Assembly (NCBI RefSeq): GCF_900163965.1
Contig: NZ_FULE01000013.1
Span: 1 to 64,000, forward strand
From: Vibrio ruber DSM 16370
Lineage (GTDB): Bacteria > Pseudomonadota > Gammaproteobacteria > Enterobacterales > Vibrionaceae
Length of the DNA stretch: 64,000 bases
Reading direction: 5' to 3'
Below, piece by piece: positions 16,092 to 26,300 of this stretch. The notes under the pieces are model-generated. The model ran no database searches, had not been told where the DNA came from, and saw only the letters and a list, made by a program, of their open reading frames with translations. Position 1 is the first letter of the stretch. Every line of letters starts with the position of its first letter. A program made the position numbers and the translations under genes.

Positions 16092-16844
16092 ATGAACAGC
16101 ATCGATCTGAATTGTGACATGGGAGAAAGCTTCGGGGTGTATTCACTCGGTAATGATGTAGCATTGATGGATTATGTCAGTTCAGTGAATATTGCCTGTG
16201 GTTTTCATGCCGGTGATCCGGGAGTAATGCGTGAGACGGTCAGACATGCATTAGAGAAAAGTTTAGCGATCGGTGCACATCCGGGATTGCCGGATCTCGC
16301 TGGATTCGGTCGCCGGACGATGGCGATTTCCCCCCGGGAAGCTTATGACATGGTGGTTTACCAGATCGGGGCATTGTACGGGTTTGTCCGTGCTGCCGGG
16401 GGACATTTGCACCATGTAAAGCCACATGGCGCTTTATATAATATGGCCGCTCAGGATACGTCGCTGGCAGCCGCAATTGCGCAGGCGGTGAAGGATGTTG
16501 ATCCGACTTTGATATTGTACGGACTATCCGGCAGTACGCTGATTCTGGCCGGAGAAGCTGAAGGGTTACGTGTGGCCAATGAAGTTTTCGCTGATCGCAC
16601 TTATCAGTCTGACGGGACGTTAACACCACGTAGCCAGCCTGATGCTTTGATTCATCATGATGATGAGGCATTGAATCAGGTTCTTGATATGGTCAGCCAA
16701 GGTAAGGTTCAGGCAACTGACGGACAGTGGATCGATATTCAGGCTGACACCATCTGTATTCACGGTGATGGTGCCCATGCCCTTGAATTTGCCGTAAAAA
16801 TCCATCAGACCTTGCAGCAGTCAGCTGTAGTTCAGTCAATGTAG
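16092..16844 (+). CDS. pxpA: 5-oxoprolinase subunit A (LamB/YcsF family)
   Basis: A 250-residue protein beginning [15 protein letters not shown], the invariant LamB/YcsF N-terminus, followed by [11 protein letters not shown] and [10 protein letters not shown] with metal-type His and Asp residues. It is the hydrolytic subunit of 5-oxoprolinase. It lies 51 bp after pxpC in the same direction. Its stop codon falls in a 13-bp direct repeat (16831-16858). The neighbouring alanine racemase is convergent. Confidence 0.92.
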   Translation: MNSIDLNCDMGESFGVYSLGNDVALMDYVSSVNIACGFHAGDPGVMRETVRHALEKSLAIGAHPGLPDLAGFGRRTMAISPREAYDMVVYQIGALYGFVRAAGGHLHHVKPHGALYNMAAQDTSLAAAIAQAVKDVDPTLILYGLSGSTLILAGEAEGLRVANEVFADRTYQSDGTLTPRSQPDALIHHDDEALNQVLDMVSQGKVQATDGQWIDIQADTICIHGDGAHALEFAVKIHQTLQQSAVVQSM

Positions 16845-16858
16845 ATTCAGTCAATGTA
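16831..16858 (+). repeat. 15-bp-period tandem duplication over the pxpA stop
   Basis: TTCAGTCAATGTA occurs at 16831-16843 and again at 16846-16858. The pxpA TAG stop lies at the join. The second copy is outside the gene, so the event looks like a recent short tandem duplication. Confidence 0.7.
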
Positions 16859-16877
16859 CGTGGTGATGTCACACTCC

Positions 16878-17960
16878 TCATTCATTGATGAAGGTTCTGG
16901 CAACACGCCGGGTCAGCTGAATCACCAGTTCATAGGGGATCGTTCCGACTAATTTCGCGACTTGCTCAATCGGAACATGCTGACCCCAAAGTTCAACGCA
17001 GTCACCGACCTGATCGGTTGCATCCGGGCCTAAATCGACGGTGATCATATCCATCGAGATCCGACCGGAGATTGGCACAATGCGGCCATTAATATAGACG
17101 GGTGTACCATTCGGAGCCGATCTCGGATAGCCATCACCATAACCCATTGCAATCACACCGATGTAAGTCTCTCGATCTGAGGTCCAATTTTCACCATAGC
17201 CAACGGGTTGGTTTGCCTGATGGCGGCGAACGGCAATTAATCGGGACTGTAATGTCATCACCGGTGTCAAATGATGGTGCTGACCGATTTCGTCAACATT
17301 CGGGGCAATACCATATAAAGCGATTCCCGCACGGACGGCATCAAAGTGAGATTCAGGCCAGTAGAGAATTCCCGCTGAATTGGCCAGAGTTTTCATCCCT
17401 TGATACGCTTGAGTCTGAGTTTTAAAACGTTCAAGCTGAGCCGGTGTTGTGTGTGAACTCGGAATGTCAGCGCAGCTGAAATGGCTGATAAAGCCAATGT
17501 TCCCCGCGATTTTACCGCTCTTTTCCAACCGCGTGACGTAAGTGTTGATTTCGTCAGCCTGAACACCGAGGCGGTGCATCCCTGTATCTAACTTTAACCA
17601 AACTGAGGTGTGTTGCGTCAGTGGTGTTTGCTCGAAATCCTGAAGTTGCTCAATGCAATGGATCGTGGTGTGTAAACTGAGCTGTGCGGCAAGCTGGAGA
17701 TCCTCGGGGCAGAAGCAGCCTTCCAGTAGTAAGATGGGTTGAAGAATATCTGCTGAACGCAATTCAATTGCTTCTTCAATCCGAGAGACGGCAAACATAT
17801 CGGCATTTGGTAGTGCGCGTGCGACTTGGATAGCGTTATGCCCGTAAGCATCACCTTTTAATACCGCGATCACTTTGGTGTCACTATCACAGTGAGATTT
17901 CAATAAGGCGAAATTATTCCTTAATGCATTTAAATCAATAACCGCTTCAGCAGTAATCAT
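16878..17960 (-). CDS. alr: Alanine racemase (PLP-dependent)
   Basis: A 360-residue enzyme interconverting L- and D-alanine. The PLP-binding lysine is K35 in VLKGDAYGHN, the second catalytic base is Y255 in QPVGYGENW, and C-terminal SGRISMDMITVDL matches the dimer-forming beta domain. Length is normal for Alr/DadX. The start at 17960 has AGGAACG just upstream. It is convergent with pxpA and divergent from dgcN across about 950 bp. Biosynthetic Alr and catabolic DadX cannot be told apart by sequence here; the D-amino-acid neighbours favour a catabolic or scavenging role. Confidence 0.92.
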   Translation of the reverse strand: MITAEAVIDLNALRNNFALLKSHCDSDTKVIAVLKGDAYGHNAIQVARALPNADMFAVSRIEEAIELRSADILQPILLLEGCFCPEDLQLAAQLSLHTTIHCIEQLQDFEQTPLTQHTSVWLKLDTGMHRLGVQADEINTYVTRLEKSGKIAGNIGFISHFSCADIPSSHTTPAQLERFKTQTQAYQGMKTLANSAGILYWPESHFDAVRAGIALYGIAPNVDEIGQHHHLTPVMTLQSRLIAVRRHQANQPVGYGENWTSDRETYIGVIAMGYGDGYPRSAPNGTPVYINGRIVPISGRISMDMITVDLGPDATDQVGDCVELWGQHVPIEQVAKLVGTIPYELVIQLTRRVARTFINE

Positions 17961-18190
17961 AATCGTTCCTGATTTGGGCAAACATAGAGCTCATCTTTTA
18001 TTTTCGGTGACAACAGTGTATATCGCCTGATTAAGCAATGCATATATTAATCATTAACATATTAATAATACGGATCATATCGCGTTTGATTCAACGTGTG
18101 TGTCATCAGCGGATAAGATTTGTACAATTTTCATTGATATCCAAACGTCAGGGCAGAGGAAGCAATATACAGGCCAGTGCTTGTCGCATA

Positions 18191-18235
18191 CTGACATCGG
18201 TTACGGGAAATTTTCCGACCGTGTACTGATGTCAG
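18191..18235. promoter_or_regulatory. Long two-step hairpin upstream of alr
   Basis: CTGACATC (18191-18198) pairs with GATGTCAG (18228-18235); inside it GGT/ACC and CGG/CCG form a second helix around GAAATTTT. No T-tract follows. It could be a folded 5' leader, an sRNA end or a large operator. Confidence 0.4.
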
Positions 18236-18451
18236 CAAGCCACATCGGTGCTGTATGTGCCAGAGAAATATGAATCATAATGAGTTGTTTCATTTTATGC
18301 TGCAAAACTTGTATTTTTTGGTTTTAAATTTTAATAACCCCAGAGGGTGGTTGGATGCGTGATTTGTTATCTGTATCCGTTGATATCACGTGATTCCTAT
18401 TCCCTGATGGTGTTTTATATCAGCAAGATATCCATATTGAGCACCTTTTTA

Positions 18452-18464
18452 GTGCAATATGCAC
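18452..18464. promoter_or_regulatory. GTGCA-N3-TGCAC dyad
   Basis: GTGCA and TGCAC arms separated by ATA, with further GCACC half-sites close by (near 18441). Candidate regulator site upstream of dgcN. Confidence 0.3.
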
Positions 18465-18535
18465 CACTAAGATGCATTCTCAACATTGGGTCCGACAGAT
18501 ATATACATAAATTATCACTATTTTAGTGACTATAG

Positions 18536-18549
18536 TCACACATTTGTAA
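18536..18549. promoter_or_regulatory. Perfect 14-bp palindrome upstream of dgcN
   Basis: GTGACTATAGTCAC is fully symmetrical and lies about 365 bp before the dgcN start. Candidate operator for the D-amino-acid operon; no local regulator gene is present. Confidence 0.4.
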
Positions 18550-18912
18550 GATTTTGTTTAGCTCACTTTAATAGTTTGAATCACTGATAAATGGTCGATC
18601 CTGTAAAATTATATAAATTTAAAAAAGGGAGATAGGCCGTGTATTTTTCTGATTCAGCCAGTCGGTTTAGAATAAGACTCTGAGAAAATGCCCAGAGCTG
18701 GCGGTTTCTATAAGTATATTTATGTTTGAATTGGATGAATTTTTATTCTTTTATTGGCTTTAAATTGAGTTTTTATTCACTTTTTGTGCTCAAAAATGAT
18801 TCTGTTGTGCATTCCTTTCCTTCATGTTGTCATGTATTTTGCTCTGTAAATGATGATTGACCCATAATGAACATTTTAATATTCATGCTGATTCGGATGG
18901 AGTGACTGCGAG

Positions 18913-19920
18913 ATGGAACTGAAGAAACCGTATTTATTATTTTTAGGTGATGCAGCCGATGCATTAGCAGCGAAGGTTGCTCAAGGCATTAAAACATGGC
19001 GTCCTGAGTATTGTGTCGGACAGTTTCGTTTAGAGAACTGTCATGCAGATTGCGGCTTGCCTGATATGAGTATATCGGACGCCGTGGCAGCCGGGGCCCA
19101 AACGTTGGTGATTGGCGTTGCCAACCGTGGGGGCATCATTTCTGATGAGTGGATTAATGTACTGGTTGAAGCATTAGAAGCCGGGATGGACATTGCGTCG
19201 GGATTACACAATAAGTTGACTGATATCCCCACCTTGGTCGCGTGTGCTGAGAAACAGGGGCGGGCTTTGTTTGATGTGCGTTATCCGACTCAGGTTTACC
19301 CCGTTGCAAATGGTAAAAAGCGAAGTGGTAAGCGGTTGCTCACCGTCGGAACCGATTGTTCTGTCGGGAAAATGTATACCTCTCTTGCGATTGAAAAAGA
19401 GATGCGTGATCGTGGGATGGATGCTGATTTTCGGGCCACCGGTCAGACCGGGATTTTGATTTCAGGAGAAGGTGTTAGCGCAGATTGTGTGGTGTCTGAC
19501 TTTATTTCTGGTGCGATTGAAACCATATCTCCTGCCAACAGCCCTGATCACTGGGACGTTATAGAAGGCCAGGGTTCGTTATTTCATGCGTCGTTTGCCG
19601 GAGTGACAACCGGATTGATTCACGGCTCTCAGGCAGATGCGCTGGTGCTGTGTCATGAGCCAACGCGTCAGCATATGCGAGGATTACCGGAGTATGCATT
19701 GCCGGATATTGACGTCTGTATGGCTGCCAATCTGGCGACAGCGCGCTTAACCAATCCGAATGCTCAGTTTGTTGGCGTGTCGATCAATACATCCGGTTTA
19801 GAAGAACAAGCGGCACTGTCTTACATGGCCGAACTGGAGGAGCAGCTTGGGTTACCTGTGGTTGATCCTTTCCGGCAAGGTGTCGGACGTATTGTTGATC
19901 AGCTGGTGGTGGGTGCATGA
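18913..19920 (+). CDS. dgcN: D-glutamate N-acetyltransferase DgcN (DUF1611)
   Basis: A 335-residue DUF1611 protein. The N-terminal Rossmann-like half ends near 130 and a P-loop NTPase-like half begins with GTDCSVGKMYTS (146-157). In marine bacteria DgcN acetylates D-glutamate to N-acetyl-D-glutamate, the first step of a recently described D-Glu catabolic route; I assign this from family knowledge. It overlaps dgcA by 4 bp (ATGA), which is the expected partner. First gene of a three-gene operon closed by a terminator at 21788. Confidence 0.85.
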   Translation: MELKKPYLLFLGDAADALAAKVAQGIKTWRPEYCVGQFRLENCHADCGLPDMSISDAVAAGAQTLVIGVANRGGIISDEWINVLVEALEAGMDIASGLHNKLTDIPTLVACAEKQGRALFDVRYPTQVYPVANGKKRSGKRLLTVGTDCSVGKMYTSLAIEKEMRDRGMDADFRATGQTGILISGEGVSADCVVSDFISGAIETISPANSPDHWDVIEGQGSLFHASFAGVTTGLIHGSQADALVLCHEPTRQHMRGLPEYALPDIDVCMAANLATARLTNPNAQFVGVSINTSGLEEQAALSYMAELEEQLGLPVVDPFRQGVGRIVDQLVVGA

Positions 19921-20891
19921 ATATTCGTCTCTATCGCAAAAGCTGGCCAATCCGGGGGAGCTTCACGATTTCTCGTGGTAGTAAGACCTCCGCGGAAACC
20001 ATCGTGGTTGAGATTGAAAAAAACGGTTCTATCGGGCGGGGAGAATGTGTGCCCTATCACCGTTATGGTGAGTCTGTAGACAGTGTTATCGCCCAGATTG
20101 AAGGGATTTTTCCTGAAATCAAGTGTGGGATTAACCGTCAGCAGCTGCAACCTTTATTACCTGCCGGAGCAGCCCGAAATGCAGTCGATTGTGCGATGTG
20201 GGATCTGGAATGTAAGCTTAGTCAAACCACAATTTGGTCACAGCTCAAGATCACACCGGATGCGCTGACAACCGCATATACCTTGTCGCTCGATAAACCT
20301 CACAAGATGGAAGAGGCGGCGGTCGCGAATGCTTTTCGGCCGTTGCTCAAGTTAAAGTTAGGTGGTCCGGAGGATCTGGAACGTGTTCGGGCGGTTCGTC
20401 GTGGTTCACCTCAGGCAACTATTATTCTGGATGCCAATGAAGCTTGGGATGTCGCGACCTATCAAACGTTGATTCCTGAGTTAGAGCAGCTCAATGTGGC
20501 GATGATCGAACAGCCATTCCATGCCGATGAAGATGGGGTTTTAGATCAACTGCCTCGGCCGATTCCAATTTGTGCTGACGAATCTTGCCATGATCGGCAT
20601 AGCCTGAGTCATGTGATTGGTCGCTATGACATGATTAATATTAAAACCGATAAAAGCGGTGGTTTGACTGAAGCACTGGCGTTGAAGCAAGCCGCTCAGG
20701 AAGCCGGATTACAGATTATGGTGGGTTGTATGTTGTCATCCTCACTCAGTATGGCACCGGCATTCGTCGTTGCTCAGGGGGTTGATGTTGTTGATTTGGA
20801 TGGCCCGTTATTGCTGAGTCAGGATATTGAACATGGCTTTGAGTTTGAAAAAAATCAAATGCTGCCTTTTGGTTCAGAACTCTGGGGATAA
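19917..20891 (+). CDS. dgcA: N-acetyl-D-glutamate racemase DgcA (enolase superfamily)
   Basis: A 324-residue member of the mandelate-racemase / Ala-Glu-epimerase branch of the enolase superfamily. The catalytic K-x-K is K145-L-K147 (LKLKLGG); metal ligands are D172 (LDANEAW), E198 (IEQP) and D221 (CADES); the opposite lysine lies in NIKTDKSGG (K243/K246). Older annotation would be L-Ala-D/L-Glu epimerase. Coupling to DgcN by a 4-bp overlap argues for the racemisation of N-acetyl-D-Glu to N-acetyl-L-Glu, which can enter arginine metabolism or be deacetylated. Confidence 0.85.
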   Translation: MNIRLYRKSWPIRGSFTISRGSKTSAETIVVEIEKNGSIGRGECVPYHRYGESVDSVIAQIEGIFPEIKCGINRQQLQPLLPAGAARNAVDCAMWDLECKLSQTTIWSQLKITPDALTTAYTLSLDKPHKMEEAAVANAFRPLLKLKLGGPEDLERVRAVRRGSPQATIILDANEAWDVATYQTLIPELEQLNVAMIEQPFHADEDGVLDQLPRPIPICADESCHDRHSLSHVIGRYDMINIKTDKSGGLTEALALKQAAQEAGLQIMVGCMLSSSLSMAPAFVVAQGVDVVDLDGPLLLSQDIEHGFEFEKNQMLPFGSELWG

Positions 20892-20902
20892 AGGAAAAAA
20901 TT

Positions 20903-21757
20903 ATGGAACGGATTGTTTATGTTAATGGGGCGTATGTTCCTGAATCAGAAGCGAAAGTATCAATTTTTGACCGAGGTTTTCTGTTTGCTGATGCCGTGTA
21001 TGAAGTGACATCGGTATTGGATGGTAAACTGATTGATAATGCGGGACATCTTGCCCGTCTGGAGCGTTCTTGTCGTGAGTTAGGGATCAAAATGCCGACG
21101 ACAGCAGAACAGCTGACGTCCATTCAGCAGACGTTGATCGAAAAAAATCATCTGGTTGAAGGGGGCATCTATCTGCAATTAACCCGGGGTAATGAAGGGG
21201 ATCGTGACTTTTCTTACCAAGATGCGATTGAGCCGACATTAGTTTTATTTACTCAGGCAAAGCAATTGGTTGATAGCCCGAAAGTGAAACATGGGATTAA
21301 AGTGATTTCATTTGGTGATATCCGCTGGAAGCGCCGGGATATTAAAACCACCAGTCTGTTGCCGGCGTGTCTGGCAAAACATGCAGCACATGCAGCGGGA
21401 GCTGATGATGTGTGGCTCATTGAAGACGGATATGTGACTGAAGGCGGTTCCAGCAATGCTTACATTGTGACGCAAGAAGGGACATTAGTCACTCGGCCAC
21501 TCAGTCATGATATCTTGCATGGGATTACTCGTGCGGCTTTGATGAAGCTGGTTCAGGATACCGGAGTGGCGATTGAAGAACGCTTATTTACTATCGAAGA
21601 AGCCATGCAAGCCAAGGAAGCATTTATCAGTTCGGCAACTACGTTTGTCTGGCCGGTTGTGGCAATCGATGACCAGCCCGTTGGTGATGGTCAGCCGGGG
21701 TCGATTGCGTTGCAGCTCAGAGATATTTATATCCAGACTGCGAGAGCACATTCCTGA
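20903..21757 (+). CDS. dat: D-amino-acid transaminase (fold-type IV PLP enzyme)
   Basis: A 284-residue fold-IV aminotransferase. The PLP lysine is K148 in RRDIKTTSLLP, and the PLP-phosphate loop follows at EGGSSNAYIV; FDRGFLFADAVYEV at the N-terminus is typical of D-alanine aminotransferases rather than IlvE. It moves the amino group of many D-amino acids to 2-oxoglutarate, giving D-glutamate. It starts 11 bp after dgcA with a GGAAAA site, so D-Glu made here would feed DgcN and DgcA. The aminodeoxychorismate-lyase branch is the main alternative and is less likely given context. Confidence 0.88.
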   Translation: MERIVYVNGAYVPESEAKVSIFDRGFLFADAVYEVTSVLDGKLIDNAGHLARLERSCRELGIKMPTTAEQLTSIQQTLIEKNHLVEGGIYLQLTRGNEGDRDFSYQDAIEPTLVLFTQAKQLVDSPKVKHGIKVISFGDIRWKRRDIKTTSLLPACLAKHAAHAAGADDVWLIEDGYVTEGGSSNAYIVTQEGTLVTRPLSHDILHGITRAALMKLVQDTGVAIEERLFTIEEAMQAKEAFISSATTFVWPVVAIDDQPVGDGQPGSIALQLRDIYIQTARAHS

Positions 21758-21787
21758 TTCAAATTGCGCTGTTCATGCCGACTTGAA

Positions 21788-21814
21788 ACCCAATCATTTT
21801 GATTGGTTTTTTTT
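21788..21814 (+). terminator. Rho-independent terminator of dgcN-dgcA-dat
   Basis: CCAATCA (21790-21796) pairs with TGATTGG (21800-21806), followed by eight T. It closes the operon about 30 bp after the transaminase stop. Confidence 0.85.
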
Positions 21815-21998
21815 GTTTGTACCGATCTTATTTCAGATAAGTATCTGTAATAATTATATTCAACTTGTATGGTAATCTATCATTCCTGTTATGAATATTC
21901 ATTGATAAATATATTATATTAATTACTTCAATTACTTAAAATATGGTCATTATTAACCACGCTTTAACCCGATAAATATCTAGAATATAGTTAGTTCT

Positions 21999-22015
21999 CT
22001 GTCATTTGGTGACAG
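21999..22015. promoter_or_regulatory. Inverted repeat upstream of the efflux operon
   Basis: CTGTCA-TTTGG-TGACAG lies about 200 bp before the RND adaptor gene, in an otherwise AT-rich 400-bp gap. Candidate operator for a repressor located elsewhere, since no regulator is adjacent. Confidence 0.35.
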
Positions 22016-22216
22016 TATGATTTGTGACGGCTGATAAAGTGCCTCCATACTCTATACGTATGGGTGATTGATGCTGCTTGATTTGTGTAGGCTTGTAGAA
22101 ATTCTTCGCAGCGTCACTGTGAACACAATGATGACTGAATCACGTACAGAATAAGGAATGAGGTGCTGAAGTGATGTAACTTGAGTACCAGTAGCATAGT
22201 TTTAGGAGAGTAATTC

Positions 22217-23365
22217 ATGACGAAAACCTTCCCCTTTTATCGCCGGTCACTAGTTGCCTTTGGGCTGGTGTTTACACTTGCCGGATGCCAGCCGGATGGC
22301 TCTCAGGCTGAAGCAACCGCACCACAAAAGCCACAAGCTGTCGCGGTCGATGCTGTTGCGATTCAATATCAGCCTGTTGAGTTGACGACTCGTCTCCCCG
22401 GCCGGACAAGTGCCTACCGGGTGGCGGAAGTGAGACCTCAGGTGGCTGGGATTATCATTAAACGTTTATTTGTTGAAGGGAGTCTCGTCAAAAAAGGCGA
22501 GGTGTTATACCAAATCGACCCCGCAACATATGAAGCGACGCTTGATAGTGCTAAGGCCAGCCTTGCTTCTGCTCAAGCCACGTTAGAAAAAGCGAAACTA
22601 CAAGCTGAACGTTATCAGACACTGGTGAAAAGCCGTGCGATCAGTGAACAGGATTATGAAGATTCCCGCGCGACTTACCGTGAAGCGCTTGCTGCGGTGA
22701 TGTCTGCTGAAGCCTCCGTGAAATCTGCGCAGATCAATTTAGATTATACCCATATTAAGGCACCGATTTCCGGACGGATTGGTAAATCAAGTGTGACCGA
22801 AGGTGCACTGGTGACCACAAATCAGACGAACTATTTGGCAACGATTCAGCAACTTGATCCTTTATACGTCGATCTTTCTCAATCCAGTAATGAACTGTTG
22901 AAACTGAGAAAACAGACTGTCGGCGGTGACAAGAAACTCAGCGGCATTAAATTGAGTCTCGATGACGGGACCCAAATTGAACAGGAAGCGACGTTACAGT
23001 TTGCTGATGTAACGGTGAATGAGAAAACCGGTACAGTAAATCTGCGTGCTTTACTACCAAACCCTGATCAGGTTTTGCTGCCGGGGCTGTATGTCCGAGC
23101 TGATGTGCCGACAGAATACCGTGAAAAAGCGATTTTGGTCCCTCAGGCTGCTGTGGTGCGTGATGCCCAAGGCCAAGCCCACGTGATGGTTATTAATGCA
23201 GAAAACAAAGTCGAAGATCATGTGATCACCACCAACCGGATTGTCGGAACTCAATGGTTGGTTGATTCCGGCCTTAAAGCCGGAGACAAAGTTATCGTAA
23301 ACGGATTACAAAAAATTCGTCCGGGAGCGATGGTGACGGCAAACATGGTAGAGCAGGGGCAATAA
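22217..23365 (+). CDS. RND efflux periplasmic adaptor lipoprotein (AcrA/MexA family)
   Basis: A 382-residue membrane-fusion protein. The signal peptide ends in the lipobox LAGC with C24 as the lipidated residue. It is followed by a barrel-sandwich half (EVRPQVAGIIIKRLFVEGSLVKKGEVLYQIDP), a long alpha-hairpin (about 115-185), the returning lipoyl half (THIKAPISGRIG) and a beta-barrel. It links the inner-membrane pump to the outer-membrane channel. GGAGAG precedes the ATG. First gene of a complete three-part efflux operon. Confidence 0.93.
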   Translation: MTKTFPFYRRSLVAFGLVFTLAGCQPDGSQAEATAPQKPQAVAVDAVAIQYQPVELTTRLPGRTSAYRVAEVRPQVAGIIIKRLFVEGSLVKKGEVLYQIDPATYEATLDSAKASLASAQATLEKAKLQAERYQTLVKSRAISEQDYEDSRATYREALAAVMSAEASVKSAQINLDYTHIKAPISGRIGKSSVTEGALVTTNQTNYLATIQQLDPLYVDLSQSSNELLKLRKQTVGGDKKLSGIKLSLDDGTQIEQEATLQFADVTVNEKTGTVNLRALLPNPDQVLLPGLYVRADVPTEYREKAILVPQAAVVRDAQGQAHVMVINAENKVEDHVITTNRIVGTQWLVDSGLKAGDKVIVNGLQKIRPGAMVTANMVEQGQ

Positions 23366-23368
23366 GAT

Positions 23369-26300
23369 ATGGTTCGCTTTTTTATCGACAGACCGATTTT
23401 TGCATGGGTGATCGCGATCGTCATCATGCTGGCCGGTGTTCTGTCTATCAAAACCTTACCGATTGAACAGTATCCGCAGATTGCGCCGCCAGCGGTTAGC
23501 ATTTCTGGTGTTTACGTCGGTGCATCTGCGAAAACCGTGGAAAACAGTGTGACGCAGGTTATCGAACAAAACATGAACGGTATCGATAACCTGTTGTATA
23601 TGTCTTCCAACAGTGATTCGTCCGGTTCATTTTCTATCAGTCTGACGTTTGCGACGGGGACAGACCCTGATATCGCACAGGTTCAAGTACAGAATAAATT
23701 GTCTGCCGTTGAATCGTCTCTGCCTGAGTCGGTTGTGACGCGGGGGATTACGGTTGCAAAATCAACCAGTAGTTTCTTGATGGTCATCGGTTTTATTTCT
23801 TCTGATGGCAGCATGGATAACACCGGTATCGCGGATTACATCGTTTCAAACGTAAAAGATCCGATTAGCCGTGTGCAGGGCGTGGGTGAAACCCAAGTTT
23901 TTGGGGCGCAACATGCGATGCGAATCTGGCTTGATCCACACAAACTGAACAAATTCAGTCTGACTTCTAATGATGTTGTCAGTGCGATTCAGTCTCAGAA
24001 TACCCAAGTATCCGTCGGTGAACTGGGTGGCACGCCCGCAGTAAAAGGGCAGCAACTGACTGCAACGATCACGGCTCAGGGGCGTCTGAAGAGCGTAAAA
24101 GATTTCAAAAATATTTTGCTTAAAGTTGATACGGATGGCTCTCAAATCCGGTTACAGGACGTTGCACGCGTTGAAATCGGTGGTGAAAGTTATGCCGCTG
24201 TTGCTGAGTTTAATGGTTCACCGGCGACCGGTCTGGCGATTCGGCTTGCGACAGGCGCTAATGCACTGGATACAGCGGATGCTGTACGTGCCAAAATGGA
24301 AGAACTGAAACAATTCTTCCCCAACTCTCTGAAAATCGTTTATCCGTATGACACGACCCCATTCGTTAAAATTTCGATTGAAGAGGTGGTTCATACCCTG
24401 ATTGAAGCGGTCGTGCTGGTCTTTTTGGTCATGTACCTCTTCTTGCAGAACTTCCGTGCGACTCTGATTCCGACCATTGCGGTACCGGTGGTGTTATTGG
24501 GGACGATGGGCATCATGGCTGCCTTCGGCTTTTCGATTAATACTCTGACGATGTTTGGTTTGGTGCTGGCGATCGGTCTGCTGGTGGATGACGCAATTGT
24601 CGTGGTCGAGAACGTCGAGCGGGTGATGGCTGAGGATGGTTTATCGCCATTAGAAGCAACCCGTAAGTCGATGGGGCAGATTACCGGTGCATTGGTTGGT
24701 ATTGCTCTGGTTCTGAGTGCGGTATTTATTCCAATGGCTTTCTTTGGTGGTGCCGCCGGGGCGATTTACCGGCAGTTCTCCTTGACGATTGTCTCTTCTA
24801 TGGCGCTGTCTGTGTTGGTGGCGATGATCCTTACACCGGCACTGTGTGCGACGATTCTGAAGCCGCTTTCAGAAGGTAGTCATCAGGCAAAACGCGGACC
24901 GATTGGCCTGTTTAACCGATTGTTTAATCAGGGAACGGTGCGTTATAAAGGCACGGTCGAAAAAGGAATTCATCAGAAAATCAGATATCTGGTAGTTTAT
25001 GTCTTAATCGTCGGTGGCTTAGGTTTGTTGTGGCACAAACTACCGACTTCATTTTTGCCTGATGAAGATCAGGGTGTCTTAATGGTGATGGTTAAACTAC
25101 CTTCCGGTGCAACGCAAGAACGGACACTCAACGTGATGGAGAAAATCCGGGGTCACTTCTTGCAAGATGAAAAAGATGATGTGGTTTCGGTCTTTACTGT
25201 TGCAGGGTTTAGTTTTGCCGGTCGCGGCCAGAATATGGGGCTGGCATTCGTCAAACTCACTGACTGGAGTGAACGAACCAAGCCTTCACAGTCCGTCGAA
25301 GCCATTATCGGGCGAGCATGGGGCGCTCTGGGACAGATCAAAGAAGCGCAAATATTTGCGTTCAACTTGCCTCCGATTATTTCGTTGGGAACAGCCAGTG
25401 GCTTTGATGCTTATCTGGTTGACCGGGGTAACCTCGGTCATGAGGCATTGATCCAGGCTCGTAACCAACTGTTGGGAATGGCAGCAAAGAACCCGAATCT
25501 GGTGTCTGTCCGGCCAAACGGGATGGAAGATACCGCTCAGCTCCGGATTGATATCGATTATGAAAAAGCGATGGCAATGGGCGTTTCTGTGAACGATATT
25601 AACTCAACCTTATCGACGGCATGGGGTTCGACTTATGTGAACGACTTTGTCGATAACGGGCGGATTAAGAAAGTGTACGTTCAGGCTGATGCGCCATTTC
25701 GGATGAACCCTGAAGACTTCGACCTGTGGCATGTTCGCAATTCAGAGGGGGACATGGTGCCGTTTAACGCCTTTGCCAAAACGTACTGGACCTATGGATC
25801 GCCACGACTGGAGCGTTTTAATGCTTCCCCTGCGGTCAATATTCAGGGTTCGGCTGCGCCCGGAAAGAGCTCTGGTGAGGCGATGCTTGAGATTGAAAAA
25901 ATGGTTCGCCAGTTGCCAAAAGGCTTTGATGTGGAATGGAGTGGATCTTCGTATCAGGAAAGACAGTCCGGTTCCCAAGCCTCGTTACTGTATGGTATTT
26001 CTTTGCTTATCGTATTCCTCTGTCTGGCTGCACTTTATGAAAGTTGGAGTGTTCCTTTCTCGGTGATTTTGATTGTGCCGTTGGGGATTTTCGGGGCTGT
26101 ATTAGCGACCACCCTGAAAGGATTAGCGAACGATGTTTACTTTCAGGTCGGCCTGTTGACGACGATTGGTTTGTCGGCGAAAAATGCGATTCTGATCGTT
26201 GAGTTTGCCAAAGCCCAATATGATGAGGGCATGGATCTGTTCAAAGCAACCGTTGAAGCTTGTCGGATGCGTTTACGTCCGATTCTGATGACCTCTTTTG

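Larger units (their letters stand above)
17961..18912. other. Long intergenic region between alr and dgcN
   Basis: About 950 bp between divergent genes with no credible protein-coding gene. It carries three symmetrical elements listed separately: a 45-nt hairpin at 18191-18235, a GTGCA-N3-TGCAC dyad at 18452-18464 and a perfect 14-bp palindrome at 18536-18549. The size and content suggest regulatory DNA serving both genes, possibly with a small RNA. Confidence 0.5.

Noticed and set aside
18038..18229. 63-codon frame in the alr-dgcN gap
   Set aside because: Composition is Ile/Arg-rich from AT-rich DNA, there is no ribosome binding site, and it crosses the long hairpin at 18191.
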